Numbered from the stretch's first letter, positions 49,357 through 58,502 are shown. The stretch is 64,000 bases of DNA from Alteromonas naphthalenivorans (GCF_000213655.1 NC_015554.1:1612001-1676000), one strand, 5' to 3'. The notes: generated by a model not told the origin, from the letters alone. Made by a program: numbers and translations.

Positions 49357-49497
49357 ATGGATGTATTAAATGTTGAAAACGAACTTCGCGAAGTTGTAGC
49401 CAGAGTAGTGACTCAAGTAGAGCTTTCGAACAAGCAAGGCCGCTTAGACATAAATTTAGCGATGGAAGATGCTAATCTATCGATACCTTGCCTTTGA
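49357..49497 (+). pseudogene. Truncated LexA-controlled gene, possible SMEK-domain remnant
   Basis: A 46-codon frame with a good ribosome site (AAAGGGA) and the LexA box just before it. The N-terminal residues (ENELREVVARVVTQVELSN, then GRLDINLAMEDA) look like the start of SMEK-domain proteins, which occur in defence and ABC-three-component loci. The frame ends where it meets the HTH gene's 3' end, so the rest of the gene has been deleted. Similarity is by eye and uncertain. Confidence 0.5.
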
Positions 49498-49734
49498 AGA
49501 TAATTTGACGATTAAATCCAAGCCGATCGCCGGATCTACTTCTATTGCTTTACAATATTCTACGTACTCTAAGATCGTTAAATTACGCTGTGCTTTTTCA
49601 ATCTTACTTACTGTTTGAAATGGCTCGTCAATTCTTTCTGCTACATCTCTCAAAGTTAAACCTTTCTGTTTACGTATAGTTTTAAGCCAACTCGTAAGGG
49701 CTAAATAATCGGGATGTGCAAGAGATTTAATCAT
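49477..49734 (-). CDS. XRE-family HTH protein
   Basis: An 85-aa DNA-binding protein with a helix-turn-helix in residues 13-70: KTIRKQKGLTLRDVAERIDEPFQTVSKIEKAQRNLT. It resembles HipB-type and phage-like repressors. Upstream is TTTTGTCCCGAA at 49758, repeated in front of the T5orf172 gene at 50753, so it probably controls itself and that gene. The 3' end overlaps the truncated SOS gene by 21 bases on the other strand, marking a recombination scar. Confidence 0.8.
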   Translation of the reverse strand: MIKSLAHPDYLALTSWLKTIRKQKGLTLRDVAERIDEPFQTVSKIEKAQRNLTILEYVEYCKAIEVDPAIGLDLIVKLSSKARYR

Positions 49735-49757
49735 CTCCGCATTATGACAGCGAAATC

Positions 49758-49769
49758 TTTTGTCCCGAA
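49758..49769 (-). promoter_or_regulatory. Shared 12-base operator, copy 1
   Basis: TTTTGTCCCGAA lies 24 bases before the HTH gene start; it continues as ATTGGGG, forming CCCgAAATTgGGG dyad symmetry. An identical 12-mer occurs at 50753. Confidence 0.6.
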
Positions 49770-49827
49770 ATTGGGGAATTGCGATTAGTCTAGGTGATTA
49801 TTGGTGAGCTTGCTATCTTAATTATGT

Positions 49828-50733
49828 CTAGATGATAAACGCGGCAAATCCAACATTGCTGACTAAATACCCCTTCAGTGTCGCTGCCAACTTATCGTTA
49901 ATAATAAATTCTTCTCTGCCACTAATAAGCTGCCCATGCTCCTTTAAATAAGACAAAATAGCGGATTCCTCTTTAATTGGAGATTCAACATATTTACATA
50001 AGAATGTAGTGTCAGTATTTATCTTTTTTGCTCTGAGATGTTCATTGTGGCGTTTTTTTATTTCACGCTCAGTCTGACCTATTTTAACCCGGTACAACGC
50101 ATTTTCTTCAGACAACATTGCTACGTAAATGAAGCCTGGCTTGTCAGAATTCACTGTATTTTCGTGCAACCACCACTTTTTCCCATCATTCATATCTCTT
50201 ACAATTGTATTGTGTAATGCATGCTTATCTGTAATTTGATTGTCTACTATGTATTTGACCATCTGTTTGTACAAAGGAGTGCTAAGGTAGGGCAGATCAG
50301 CAATATCCCATCCAAGCTTTAAAAAATTGGTTCGGTACTGCACAGGGCCTATCATTTCGTATAGGAGTTGGTCGATGATGCTTCGTTTTATCTTTAACTG
50401 CGATAAAGCTCCCTTTACACCGCTTTCAGCAATCACTGAAAGTATTTCTGCACACCTTAATAATTTAACTGGATGTTTGTTTACAAGAGCCTTAGAGCAC
50501 GAGCGCGAGAAGTATACGCCTCGCTCGTTACATTTAGATTTTAAATCAAACCCTCGTTCGCGAACTAATAATTTGAAATCACGAGAATAAATATTATTTT
50601 TGTTAGCATACCTTGCAAGGATACCAATGGTGACAAATCCAAAGAATTGGTCACTTAAAACAAAATGATTAAATACATGCTCACATATAGCGAGGTCTTT
50701 TTCATAAGAGCTAACTGTCATATTTATTCCCAA
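49828..50733 (-). CDS. T5orf172 (GIY-YIG-like) nuclease-domain protein
   Basis: A 301-aa protein. The C-terminal 110 residues carry a T5orf172/Mug113 domain, related to GIY-YIG nucleases: GFIYVAMLSEENALYRVKIGQTEREIKKRHNEH (roughly residues 193-225) followed by LISGREEFI. The N-terminal 190 residues are unrecognised. The domain is common in phage and mobile proteins and may cut DNA. Start choices are M1 and M5 (better spacing is unclear). A shared operator 20 bases upstream links it with the XRE gene. Confidence 0.7.
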   Translation of the reverse strand: MGINMTVSSYEKDLAICEHVFNHFVLSDQFFGFVTIGILARYANKNNIYSRDFKLLVRERGFDLKSKCNERGVYFSRSCSKALVNKHPVKLLRCAEILSVIAESGVKGALSQLKIKRSIIDQLLYEMIGPVQYRTNFLKLGWDIADLPYLSTPLYKQMVKYIVDNQITDKHALHNTIVRDMNDGKKWWLHENTVNSDKPGFIYVAMLSEENALYRVKIGQTEREIKKRHNEHLRAKKINTDTTFLCKYVESPIKEESAILSYLKEHGQLISGREEFIINDKLAATLKGYLVSNVGFAAFII

Positions 50734-50752
50734 ATATCTTCGGCTTAATTAG

Positions 50753-50764
50753 TTTTGTCCCGAA
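50753..50764 (-). promoter_or_regulatory. Shared 12-base operator, copy 2
   Basis: TTTTGTCCCGAA, identical to 49758-49769, located 20 bases before the T5orf172 gene in the same orientation. Confidence 0.6.
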
Positions 50765-51006
50765 TATAGTGAATACTAACCAGTTACCTTATGTAAACCA
50801 AATAAATATTGTTGACCACTACAAAGAACCAGTAATTGCGTCTTCAAAAAGAACCTCGTGATATTGTCTGATAATATAACGAAATAAGAGATTACCTTTT
50901 CGCACGACTAAAGCGGTCGCTTTACCAATAAAGACCGAAAAACGAGCATTCATATTTTTTAATTTGCTATGATAAACCTATACAAGTTCAGACTAGAGGC
51001 CTCAAT

Positions 51007-51297
51007 GTGAAAGTTTACGCAGAGCGATTGACAAAGACAGTAGTGGGCCGTGTTTGTGACGTTTGCAATGAAAGCGTCATGAACAAGATTGGTGACCACG
51101 AATGTGAGGAATGTGGAGAGCTCAAAGCGCAATGGGGATATGGCTCAAAGAACGATGGAAAATCTTATCACATAGACTTGTGCGAAAATTGTTTTAGTGT
51201 AGCGTTAGCAGCTTTGCGGGATCACCGTAAACGAATAGTTATGTTTGACTATGCACAAGAGCAGCCAGACGATAAGTTCGGAGTAGCTAAAAATTGA
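51007..51297 (+). CDS. Small zinc-ribbon protein
   Basis: A 96-aa protein with paired cysteines, CDVCNES and CEECGEL in the N-terminal half and CENC near residue 60, consistent with one or two zinc ribbons. The start is GTG 51007 with AGAGG upstream. It may be a DNA- or RNA-binding accessory. It stands alone, with 830 bases of decayed DNA behind it. Family unknown. Confidence 0.6.
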   Translation: MKVYAERLTKTVVGRVCDVCNESVMNKIGDHECEECGELKAQWGYGSKNDGKSYHIDLCENCFSVALAALRDHRKRIVMFDYAQEQPDDKFGVAKN

Positions 51298-52131
51298 GTA
51301 CTTAGAATACAAGCGGACTTCAATCTCTGCTTATTAAGTTGAAATACATTAGCTCACAATATCAGATGTTAAGCATTCATCAATTTTCATCACGGAATGA
51401 TGAATAACAATTGAGAGCTAAGTTTAGTGGCTTCGACCAAAGCACGCTAAGATATAAGTAGGAATTTTATGTAGGTTGTTGTATCTTTATTACAGAGCAA
51501 AAAATATCGAGGTCTTCATCAATGTTTAATGAAAAATCAATTTAAGTGTAGAATCCACACTCAGCCAGATAATAAAAAGTTTACGCAACAAAGTTGAAGC
51601 CCACAAGAAAAGTTGCGAGGCTCTGGTTTGAAATAAACCCACCTACTGTACCCACAAATAATTGAGAGCTTAAGTAATTCATTTTGCTAGAACCATTCAC
51701 GTCATAGACATTTATCAGCCGTTGTAACTGCTTTTTGCTCAATTCAGGCTAGTCGGTTCGGTCTTTTTCAGGCGCTCGTACTATAGTTTGAAGCTCATCT
51801 CATTGCAGTACTTAAACTCCAATTTCTTTTGTTTCTTATTGCAGAGGTAAAAAGTGTGCGAATGTATTAAAGATTGAAATTGCAATTCTATATTGCTAAA
51901 TCTACTCAGCCAACTTTGTAAAATCATGTTCTTAATAAATGGTCTAACAAGCTGTTGGATATTTGGTGCTTGTTTAGCTGTTGCATTTTTTGCAACAGCT
52001 TGTTGCACTTTTAGTTGGTCAACGGGCTGTTGACCATATGTTCTAGAATAGTACCCAATTTCAAACTTTAATATGCTGGTACAAAAAGTATACCGCTACA
52101 CGCATTTAGTTCCAGCTCGCTTTCAATAATA
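51298..52131. other. Decayed region without an intact gene
   Basis: A minus-strand frame reaches from about 52095 back to 51781 and encodes QQPVDQLKVQQAVAKNATAKQ, but it has no proper start, so it looks like the tail of a lost gene. It contains two short inverted repeats (AGCTGTTGCA / TGCAACAGCT at 51976-52000 and GGTCAAC / GTTGACC at 52017-52035) that may only reflect this coding sequence. Nothing else is recognisable. Confidence 0.5.
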
Positions 52132-52569
52132 TTATGCAAGCAGGCCGTGCTGAAGTTGTCCAATAATGTTTTTTGCATTGTCGTATCCGGCGGTGGTTGA
52201 TGTCATTTCAATCGGGCTTTTATTCCCGAGCCCTTTAGTTTTAGTTCTAAACCAGAGTAATGCGTCTTCCCGTTTATCTTCAAACAAATCAATTGCAGCG
52301 ACAAGTACATTTAATATTCGATAAAGTTTGTCGCTTTCTTCGGTGCTGAGTTGGCCGGTTTTCGCTCGACGACTAAGTGTGGAAGGTGAGATAAATAATT
52401 ATGCTGCAAGCTCTTTTCTATCGATTTGGATTATCTTTGCCGTTTGTATAAAAACATCGTATGGAAATCCATTTTCAATAGAAAGATGAAGCGATGCGCC
52501 CCTAAAAGGGACTCCAACCTCATCCTAGATAGACCTGTGTTTTTCTATTTCAAAATTTAGCACTGACAT
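52132..52569 (-). pseudogene. Decayed Xre/MbcA/ParS-type antitoxin
   Basis: Reading the minus strand from ATG 52567-52569 gives 146 codons in one frame that match the Xre/MbcA/ParS antitoxin family: ENGFPYDVFIQTAKIIQIDRKELAA, ISPSTLSRRAKTGQLSTEESDKLYRI, and LGNKSPIEMTSTTAGYDNAK with the parSer-like end GQLQHG. Two in-frame stops interrupt it (TAG after codon 14 and TAA after ELAA). No RES-domain toxin partner is next to it. The antitoxin is therefore inactive and the toxin is lost. Confidence 0.8.
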
Positions 52570-52604
52570 ATTATATACCTACTCTAGAGATAATTACCTG
52601 CCTG

Positions 52605-52805
52605 TTAGGATGGAGCTTTATTAGCAATCTTTGCTTCAGTAAATACGATTTGACCATTTAGGTCAATACGGCGAGTAACAGATTTTCTGACTTTAATAGC
52701 TTTGTTTAAAACATGCAAAGTCTCCTTTAAAAAACGCTTTTTTTCATCTTGAGCGCAGTTAATTAGATGCACTTGCTTTGCTGTAATTGCTTTATGAAAG
52801 AACAC
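52605..52805 (-). CDS. Small basic hypothetical protein
   Basis: A 66-aa basic protein (KKRFLKETLHVLNKAIKVRKSVTRR) divergent from the KfrA-like gene, starting about 27 bases from the shared palindrome at 52833-52858. No family recognised; it could be spurious, but the divergent arrangement around an operator supports it slightly. Confidence 0.35.
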   Translation of the reverse strand: MFFHKAITAKQVHLINCAQDEKKRFLKETLHVLNKAIKVRKSVTRRIDLNGQIVFTEAKIANKAPS

Positions 52806-52832
52806 TTGTATTTTTTTAATAAGTTAATATAC

Positions 52833-52858
52833 TTAAATAAGTTAAATAACTTATTTAA
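52833..52858. promoter_or_regulatory. Palindromic operator before the KfrA-like gene
   Basis: TTAAATAAGTT and AACTTATTTAA form a perfect 11-base inverted repeat with a 4-base spacer, 18 bases before ATG 52876. KfrA proteins autoregulate by binding such repeats. Confidence 0.65.
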
Positions 52859-52875
52859 AGTGAGGGAGATTTTAT

Positions 52876-53505
52876 ATGGGCAGAGTTGCGGAGTTTTCAG
52901 ATGACGAGATCATTGATGCAGGAAACCAACTGCTGAACTCTAATAAGGTTGTGACTCCTTTTGGGATTAGGCAAATCATAGGAGGAGGGAGTGCCGCTCG
53001 CATAAAGATGGTTTGGAACTCTGAGCTCGAAAGAAGAAGTAATGAAGTTTCACAAAATGATTTAGATAATCAAGTAGAGCTACCGGCTGAATTGCAGGAT
53101 TCACTTGAAAAAAGTATACAAGCATTAACGAAGCAACTTACAAAAGCGGCAAAGGATAATTATCAGGTAGCGATCGAAGTTGCAGAAAGTAGGGTGGCTT
53201 CTGTCATAAAGAAACATGAAGAGAAATTTGAGGAATTTCAACAGTCGGAGCTCGAAGCATTTCAAGCTGTTGATGCTGCTGATAAGTTAAATGAAAATTT
53301 AAAAAGTGAATTATCGACTTTAGAAAAAATAAACGATGACCTGAGGCAAGAAAGTGCTAAGTTTTCAGGCCTTGTGGAGTCGCTAACTTCTCGGTTGGAA
53401 TATCTGGATTCAAAGTTGGATTCCAAAGAGACTGAGCTTATGAAGCTTGTAAGAGAGAATGCTGAGTTGAAAGGGAAGTTTGAAACCTCTAACTTGGAAA
53501 AGTGA
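52876..53505 (+). CDS. KfrA-like coiled-coil DNA-binding protein
   Basis: A 209-aa protein. The N-terminal domain (1-70) resembles the KfrA DNA-binding domain: DDEIIDAGNQLLNSNKVVTPFGIRQIIGGGSAARIKMVWNSE. The rest is coiled coil with many Glu/Lys/Leu heptads. KfrA family members are plasmid or mobile-element proteins that control their own gene and may help in partition. AGGGAGA ribosome site. It lies next to the recombinase operon but is read toward it, so it may regulate or assist element maintenance. Confidence 0.75.
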   Translation: MGRVAEFSDDEIIDAGNQLLNSNKVVTPFGIRQIIGGGSAARIKMVWNSELERRSNEVSQNDLDNQVELPAELQDSLEKSIQALTKQLTKAAKDNYQVAIEVAESRVASVIKKHEEKFEEFQQSELEAFQAVDAADKLNENLKSELSTLEKINDDLRQESAKFSGLVESLTSRLEYLDSKLDSKETELMKLVRENAELKGKFETSNLEK

Positions 53506-53741
53506 TATTTTATTAAAAGGGGTAGGAACTGAACACTGGGACCTAAAATTAGTTGTTGCACGCAATACTGGCAAATGCTTTTTTAAACCCAGCTTTGATA
53601 CAAGTCGTTAAATCAGATAGTAAAAATATTTTATGACAGCACGTAATTGCTGGAAACGATTGTAGTGGTCATATCGGAAAGATTATTGAGCGCCCTCGCG
53701 AAGTGCGGTAACTTGTACTAGTGCAATCACACTAAGACAAC

Positions 53742-55097
53742 TTATAAATCGAATTTTGCAATCTCGTCAATGTTAATCAATAACGATTGAATCGCTTCAG
53801 TTTCATCGATTTGTTTCGCTTTCAAGGACCTACTAATATTTAGCATTCTTGTTATTCTAATTCTGATCTGGGACGACATTTCAAGTAAAACACTATCTAG
53901 CTGAGTTGATTCATGATTCAGTTCAGAAGCTAAATGGACATATCTTGCCATAGTTGCATTCGAAGCATGCATTGTGACTTTTCGACATGCTGTAGCAGCA
54001 ACACTTAAAATATTATTAAAGCTACCTGATGCTGCTAGTTTCTTAATCGCCTTTGCTACATTCATTGTAATAAATCTGTGTCGGAAAGAGTGATTTGTGA
54101 CATGACGCAACTCTTCCCTATACTTACTAGCATTAATTACTTTTTTTGCATAGTTTTTTAGATAAGATTTTGCCAATGGTTTGCCACTTCGTGCATCAAC
54201 AAAAATGGCGTCATGGTTTTGGTTGGGAAATGTGTTTTCGACTAACTTTAAGTAATATATTATGATCTGTAAGTCATCACCTGTGACTTCTACTTCTCTG
54301 TTTTTACCTTTATATTTACCTTTTAGAATCGGAATATTTCTTAATACACACTTCTTGGCGTTCAGGAGCGCCTTAGAAGCGTTTTCAACTGAAGATTTTG
54401 TTATCTGGTGAACTTCACTTATTCTTGCCCCAGTAATCTCCAGTAGTGTGGAGAAGGCTTGCCATCTGTATATTAAAAAATCATTAAGCTCTGGGTGATA
54501 CGTGCTTTCATTAATGGCGTCCAACCATAAAATAAATTCATGATCGTGAATATACTCTACGTCCACGGTAATGCTAATCAACCCCGCAAATGATACATGA
54601 TCTACATAAGTTATTTCTCTATTACCTGCTTTAAACTTTTTTTCAGAGTAATGAACACTATATGCTCTCACCGTGTCTTTTTCTTTAGTTGCTAGCTTCC
54701 AGTTGGGATTTTCATCAGATAAAAATATAACGTAACTCAAAGCGACTCTGGCATGCGTTAATACTGTTTCGTCGGCAATCTTTCGATCTTTTAATACTTC
54801 AATGAATTGATATATTGCTGAATCATTAATGTCGGATAGAGAAATATTTTTTTCTTCAAGGAAAGAACAAAATATATTTAGGCTATAAGCTTTCTTTGTA
54901 ACCGTCGGTGCTAACGGTTTAATATTAAATATTTGGGCGCCTCCACCCAATTTGGTTAGGTAAGCATTGGCGTGCCAATCTATACCACCGCCTTTCTTCA
55001 TTATTAAGGACAGCGAGCAATCATGTTTTTCATTTCTGCGCTGACTGGTTATAAGGAAATCAAGGCAGGGTGATTTAGCTGTCACGACATATGACAT
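53742..55097 (-). CDS. Tyrosine recombinase (451 aa), last gene of the recombination operon
   Basis: A 451-aa tyrosine recombinase with apparently complete catalytic residues: Arg in ITGARISEVHQI (about 224), the His-x-x-Arg box in NHSFRHRFITMN (about 334-337), and the nucleophile Tyr in ATMARYVHLASE (about 383). The N-terminal domain (50-150) has SAM-like core-binding features. It cuts and rejoins DNA at att sites. Its ATG overlaps the stop of the coiled-coil gene upstream (TAATG), so it is translated with it. Together with the 598-aa and 727-aa proteins it probably catalyses integration and excision. Confidence 0.88.
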   Translation of the reverse strand: MSYVVTAKSPCLDFLITSQRRNEKHDCSLSLIMKKGGGIDWHANAYLTKLGGGAQIFNIKPLAPTVTKKAYSLNIFCSFLEEKNISLSDINDSAIYQFIEVLKDRKIADETVLTHARVALSYVIFLSDENPNWKLATKEKDTVRAYSVHYSEKKFKAGNREITYVDHVSFAGLISITVDVEYIHDHEFILWLDAINESTYHPELNDFLIYRWQAFSTLLEITGARISEVHQITKSSVENASKALLNAKKCVLRNIPILKGKYKGKNREVEVTGDDLQIIIYYLKLVENTFPNQNHDAIFVDARSGKPLAKSYLKNYAKKVINASKYREELRHVTNHSFRHRFITMNVAKAIKKLAASGSFNNILSVAATACRKVTMHASNATMARYVHLASELNHESTQLDSVLLEMSSQIRIRITRMLNISRSLKAKQIDETEAIQSLLINIDEIAKFDL

Positions 55098-55633
55098 TAC
55101 TTTATCAAAGCCAATCTGTTATTTCCTAGGATACGAGCCTGATCCAAAATTAGTTTTCTATAAGCTGCGTCTATTTGTTCGTCCTCTCTCAAATTATCTA
55201 AAAGTTGCATGTATGCCCTATAAACTTCTGCAAGTGCAGATTTTAAGTCTTCATTTTCTCTTTTCAATTCATTTACATCATGGGTTGTTATCCGACTCCT
55301 CTTTGTCGCAAAGTCTTTATTATTGGTTGATTCCGATTTTTTAAGCCTTACATTAAGGTCTTCAATAGCAACTGATAGTTGGCGTAAAGCTGATGCGTTG
55401 TGTTCTGTCATTGAAGAGTTGTAAGAATAGCTTATTATGCCCAATGAGTCGTCCTGCCACTTATTTACCATTGTTTTAGAGATGGTGGATTTACTGGTCG
55501 TTAGACTATCGGGAATTTCATTATAATGGTTTATACTATTGAGGATTTCACTTTTACGAACCATTGATTGAGTGATCATTTTTTTTTTCAAAAGTACAGA
55601 TTTAGAGGTTTGGCCTTTTTGAAATTTCGCCAC
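55097..55633 (-). CDS. Coiled-coil recombination accessory protein (TnpC-like layout)
   Basis: A protein of 178 aa if it starts at GTG 55633, one base after the preceding stop (TGACGTG). An open frame extends to 55729 but would overlap the previous gene by 95 bases; ATG 55579 is another option. The middle contains possible HTH residues (TTSKSTISKTMVNKW), and residues about 100-150 form a coiled coil (VNELKRENEDLKSALAEVYRAYMQ). Tn554 TnpC combines a similar HTH and coiled coil, but I cannot confirm homology. It is coupled to the 451-aa recombinase. Confidence 0.65.
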   Translation of the reverse strand: MAKFQKGQTSKSVLLKKKMITQSMVRKSEILNSINHYNEIPDSLTTSKSTISKTMVNKWQDDSLGIISYSYNSSMTEHNASALRQLSVAIEDLNVRLKKSESTNNKDFATKRSRITTHDVNELKRENEDLKSALAEVYRAYMQLLDNLREDEQIDAAYRKLILDQARILGNNRLALIK

Positions 55634-55634
55634 G

Positions 55635-55892
55635 TCAATATGCCTCTTTTTTCTGAAAATAAAAAAACACGGCCTTTCCTTCAATTCGATGAAATCGAAC
55701 TGTTTCACCAGTATTTTTTTTATGCTCATCTATCAAATCTCTTACTAAAGGTTCAATTACTAGAGATGTTTTTGCTTTTTTACGAGCTGTATTTACAATG
55801 TTTGTTACGCTTAAATCACCCTGTATCGCTTTACCAAGAGAAGCACCAATCCTTGCAATCGTGGCTTCTGCTTCGTCAATGCATATTCTCAT
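55635..55892 (-). CDS. 85-aa protein in the recombination operon
   Basis: A small protein (MRICIDEAEATIARIGASLGKAI...). Before the IS21 insertion its ATG would have overlapped the stop of the 598-aa recombinase gene (ATGA), and the target duplication kept both codons intact. Downstream it is followed by GTG 55633. No family is recognised. Conserved placement between recombinase genes suggests an accessory factor. Confidence 0.6.
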   Translation of the reverse strand: MRICIDEAEATIARIGASLGKAIQGDLSVTNIVNTARKKAKTSLVIEPLVRDLIDEHKKNTGETVRFHRIEGKAVFFYFQKKEAY

Positions 55893-55893
55893 G
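55889..55893. repeat. Target-site duplication, left copy
   Basis: TCATG at 55889-55893, repeated at 58498-58502, flanks the IS21-like element. Confidence 0.7.
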
Positions 55894-56079
55894 CATCGCG
55901 ATCACCTAATACCATCTAAGCCGATCACCTAATACTATCCATCGCGATCACTCAATACCATCGATGCAGATCACTTTTTGGTCAAAATGGTATTGAGTGA
56001 TCGGCTTGAATGGTATCGTTCAATTTATACTCATTTTTGTCTATCCAGTAGGTGTTTTTAACCGTTATCCTTTTCATTT

Positions 56080-57533
56080 TTGATGATGAGAATAACCATG
56101 CCAACGGCACCTATTTCAATGCGTAAACTTAAAGAGATTTTAAGACTAAAATACGACTGTAAACTCAGTCATCGAAAGATAGCAAACAGCTTATCTATTT
56201 CACCTTCAATTGTTTCTAAATATGCCTGTAAATCAGCAGAGTTAGGTATCACTTGCTGGCCACTTGATGAAAAATGGGATGATCATTCTCTGCAACGAGC
56301 ATTCTTCAAAACAAAGCCCCGACTAAAAGGCTTTAGTATTCCTGACTGGTTGTTAGTTCAGCAGGAGCTGCGACCCAAAACCATGACGCTATTGCTGCTT
56401 TGGCAAGAATACAAAGAGCGACACGAGGAAGGATTTTACAGTTACACCCACTTCTGCCGACAGTACAAGGCATGGCTTAAATGTCAAAAACCGTCCATGC
56501 GACAAAACCATAAAGCAGGTGAAAAACTGTTTTTTGATTACTGCGGCCCAACTATGAATATTGTTGATGCTAGTACAGGTGAATACCGTACAGCTCAAGT
56601 GTTTTGTCGCAGTTTATGGGCGCATCTAATTATACGTATGCGGAGGCAACGTATAGCCAAAAGCTAGAAGATTGGGTGATGAGTCATGCTCGTTGTTTTG
56701 AGTTTCTTGGTGGTGTGCCAGAGCTGGTAATCCCTGACAACTTAAAAAGTGCGGTAACTAAACCTTGTCGATATGAGCCTGATTTAAATCCAACCTACCA
56801 ACAATTGGCGACACACTACAATACGGTCATTGTGCCTGCTAGACCTTATAAGCCCAAGGATAAAGCCAAAGCAGAAGTGGGTGTGCAAATTGTCGAACGC
56901 TGGATAATGGCACGGCTTCGCAATGAAAGCTTCTTTAGCTTGCGCCAATTAAACCTAAAGATACAAAAACTGCTTGTCGACTTAAACCAGCGGAAAATGA
57001 AGAAGCACCCTGGTTCAAGGCTCAGTCAGTTTGAATCCATTGATAAACCTGCTCTCAAACCACTACCCACACAGGCTTACAGTTACACCTTAGTCAAACA
57101 AGTAAGCGTGCATATTGATTATCATGTCGAAGTTGAAAAACACTACTACTCAGTACCTCATACCTTGATCAAACAAAAGCTTGAAGCCCATGCCACAGGT
57201 CAACTGGTGACACTTTACCATCAGGGTGTTCAAGTAGCCGTTCATCCAAGATCACACCGAGAAGGTGCACACACTACGCTTGATCTACATATGCCAATAG
57301 CTCATCAAAAGCAGCAGCAATGGACACCACAACGGTTCGAGCGTTGGGCAGCTAAGTTCGGTGGTTCAACGGAGCAGTTTGTTATGCAATTGATGCAAGC
57401 TAAAAAGCATCCAGAACAAAGCTACCGTGCTTGTATGGGGTTATTAAGCCTAGGTAAGAAGTTTACTGACCAACGTCTTGAAGCAGCCTGTCATCGCGCA
57501 TTAGCCACAGGTGTTACTCGCGTAAACAAGTAA
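56080..57533 (+). pseudogene. istA: Frameshifted IS21 transposase istA
   Basis: Two overlapping frames (56080-56667 and 56604-57533) make one IstA. The first includes the HTH (CKLSHRKIANSLSISPSIVSKY) and the start of the DDE domain (FFDYCGPTMNIVDA); the second continues with [18 protein letters not shown] and NLKSAVTKP. The break is in the catalytic domain near 56605-56630, where extra bases change the frame by -1. I see no classic programmed slippery site, so it is likely inactive. Confidence 0.82.
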
Positions 57534-57671
57534 AAACATTTTAGAAAAGGGCTTGGATAAGCAACCCTTGCCACAAGCTCAAGGTGATTTACTACAAGAT
57601 ATTGATCATAAAAATATCCGCGGCAACAACTATTACCATTAATCAAAACTAACAAACCAAAGGAAATCTTT

Positions 57672-58410
57672 ATGCAAAATATCAATCAACAAGTCAATAA
57701 CCAGTTAAGTAACTTAAAGCTAAGCGGTATACGTGATGCACTATTGCAGCAATATGAGCAACCCAATCTATACGTAGAACAAAGTTTCGAAGAGCGGCTA
57801 AGTTATTGCTTGAGCATGAAATAACACAGCGTGACCAGCGTAAAATTGATCGCTTAACTCGTCAAGCAAAGTTCAGAGTTGGCGGCACACTGGCTCAACT
57901 AAACTATGGCGCAGCACGACAACTCGATAAAACTCAGATCCGTTCATTAGCACAAGGTGAATGGCTTCGCCTTCATCAAAACATCTTGATCACGGGCGCA
58001 ACGGGGTGTGGCAAAACTTACCTCGCTTGCGCGCTTGGTCAAAACCACTGCCAACAAGGGAGTAGCGTTTATTATTTAGGCTTAAAGAGCTATTAGAAAA
58101 GATGTTCTTAGCGCAAGCCGATGGTAGTTATCGAAAACTGATCAACAAGCTTAGCTCTGCCAATTTACTGATCCTAGATGATTGGGGATTAGAGCCATTA
58201 ACAGCTCAACAACGCAGTGATTTACTGGAATTAATTGATGCGAGATATGACACAAAATCGACCTTAATTGCCAGCCAATTACCGATAGAAAATTGGTATG
58301 AAATGATCGGAGAATCGACACATGCTGATGCGATCCTAGATCGGCTTGTTCACGGAGCAATAAAGTTGGAATTAAAAGGCGAATCGATGCGAAAAAAACT
58401 AATTCCTTGA
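57672..58410 (+). pseudogene. istB: Frameshifted IS21 helper ATPase istB
   Basis: Three partial frames: 57672-57824 (MQNINQQVNNQLSNLKLSGI), 57806-58096 with Walker A GATGCGKTYLA, and 58102-58410 with LLILDDWGLEPL Walker B and the end of the ATPase. Two breaks in about 740 bases make it non-functional. IstB normally helps IstA choose the target. Confidence 0.85.
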
Positions 58411-58497
58411 CTGATGGCGATCACTCAAGTTAGATTTTACTAAGGTCTACTGGCAGACAAAAAAGTGATCGGCTTGAATAGTATTGACCGATCGGCT

Positions 58498-58502
58498 TCA
58501 TG
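58498..58502. repeat. Target-site duplication, right copy
   Basis: TCATG at 58498-58502. It contains the TGA stop of the 598-aa recombinase (read on the minus strand). Confidence 0.7.

Larger units (their letters stand above)
55894..58497 (+). mobile_element. Inactive IS21-family element
   Basis: About 2604 bases with istA and istB on the plus strand, both frameshifted. Subterminal repeats of GATC-N-CxxAATACCAT type occur near both ends, as in IS21 elements. The flanking TCATG duplication places insertion exactly at the ATGA stop/start overlap of two recombination genes, leaving both intact. The element separates the 598-aa gene from the three genes downstream, so their transcription may now depend on read-through or an IS promoter. 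The IS cannot move without helper proteins. Confidence 0.88.

Noticed and set aside
51976..52035. Cluster of short inverted repeats that might be an RNA or att site
   Set aside because: They fall within a minus-strand coding remnant rich in QQ/AV codons, which explains the repeated GCTGTTG words.
55893..56045. Repeated GATCAC...AATACCAT units that could suggest a CRISPR array
   Set aside because: Units are short, unevenly spaced and adjacent to istA; they are the subterminal repeats of the IS21-like element.
56600..56670. istA break as programmed frameshifting
   Set aside because: No clear slippery heptamer and two extra-base changes are needed; istB is also broken twice, so decay is simpler.
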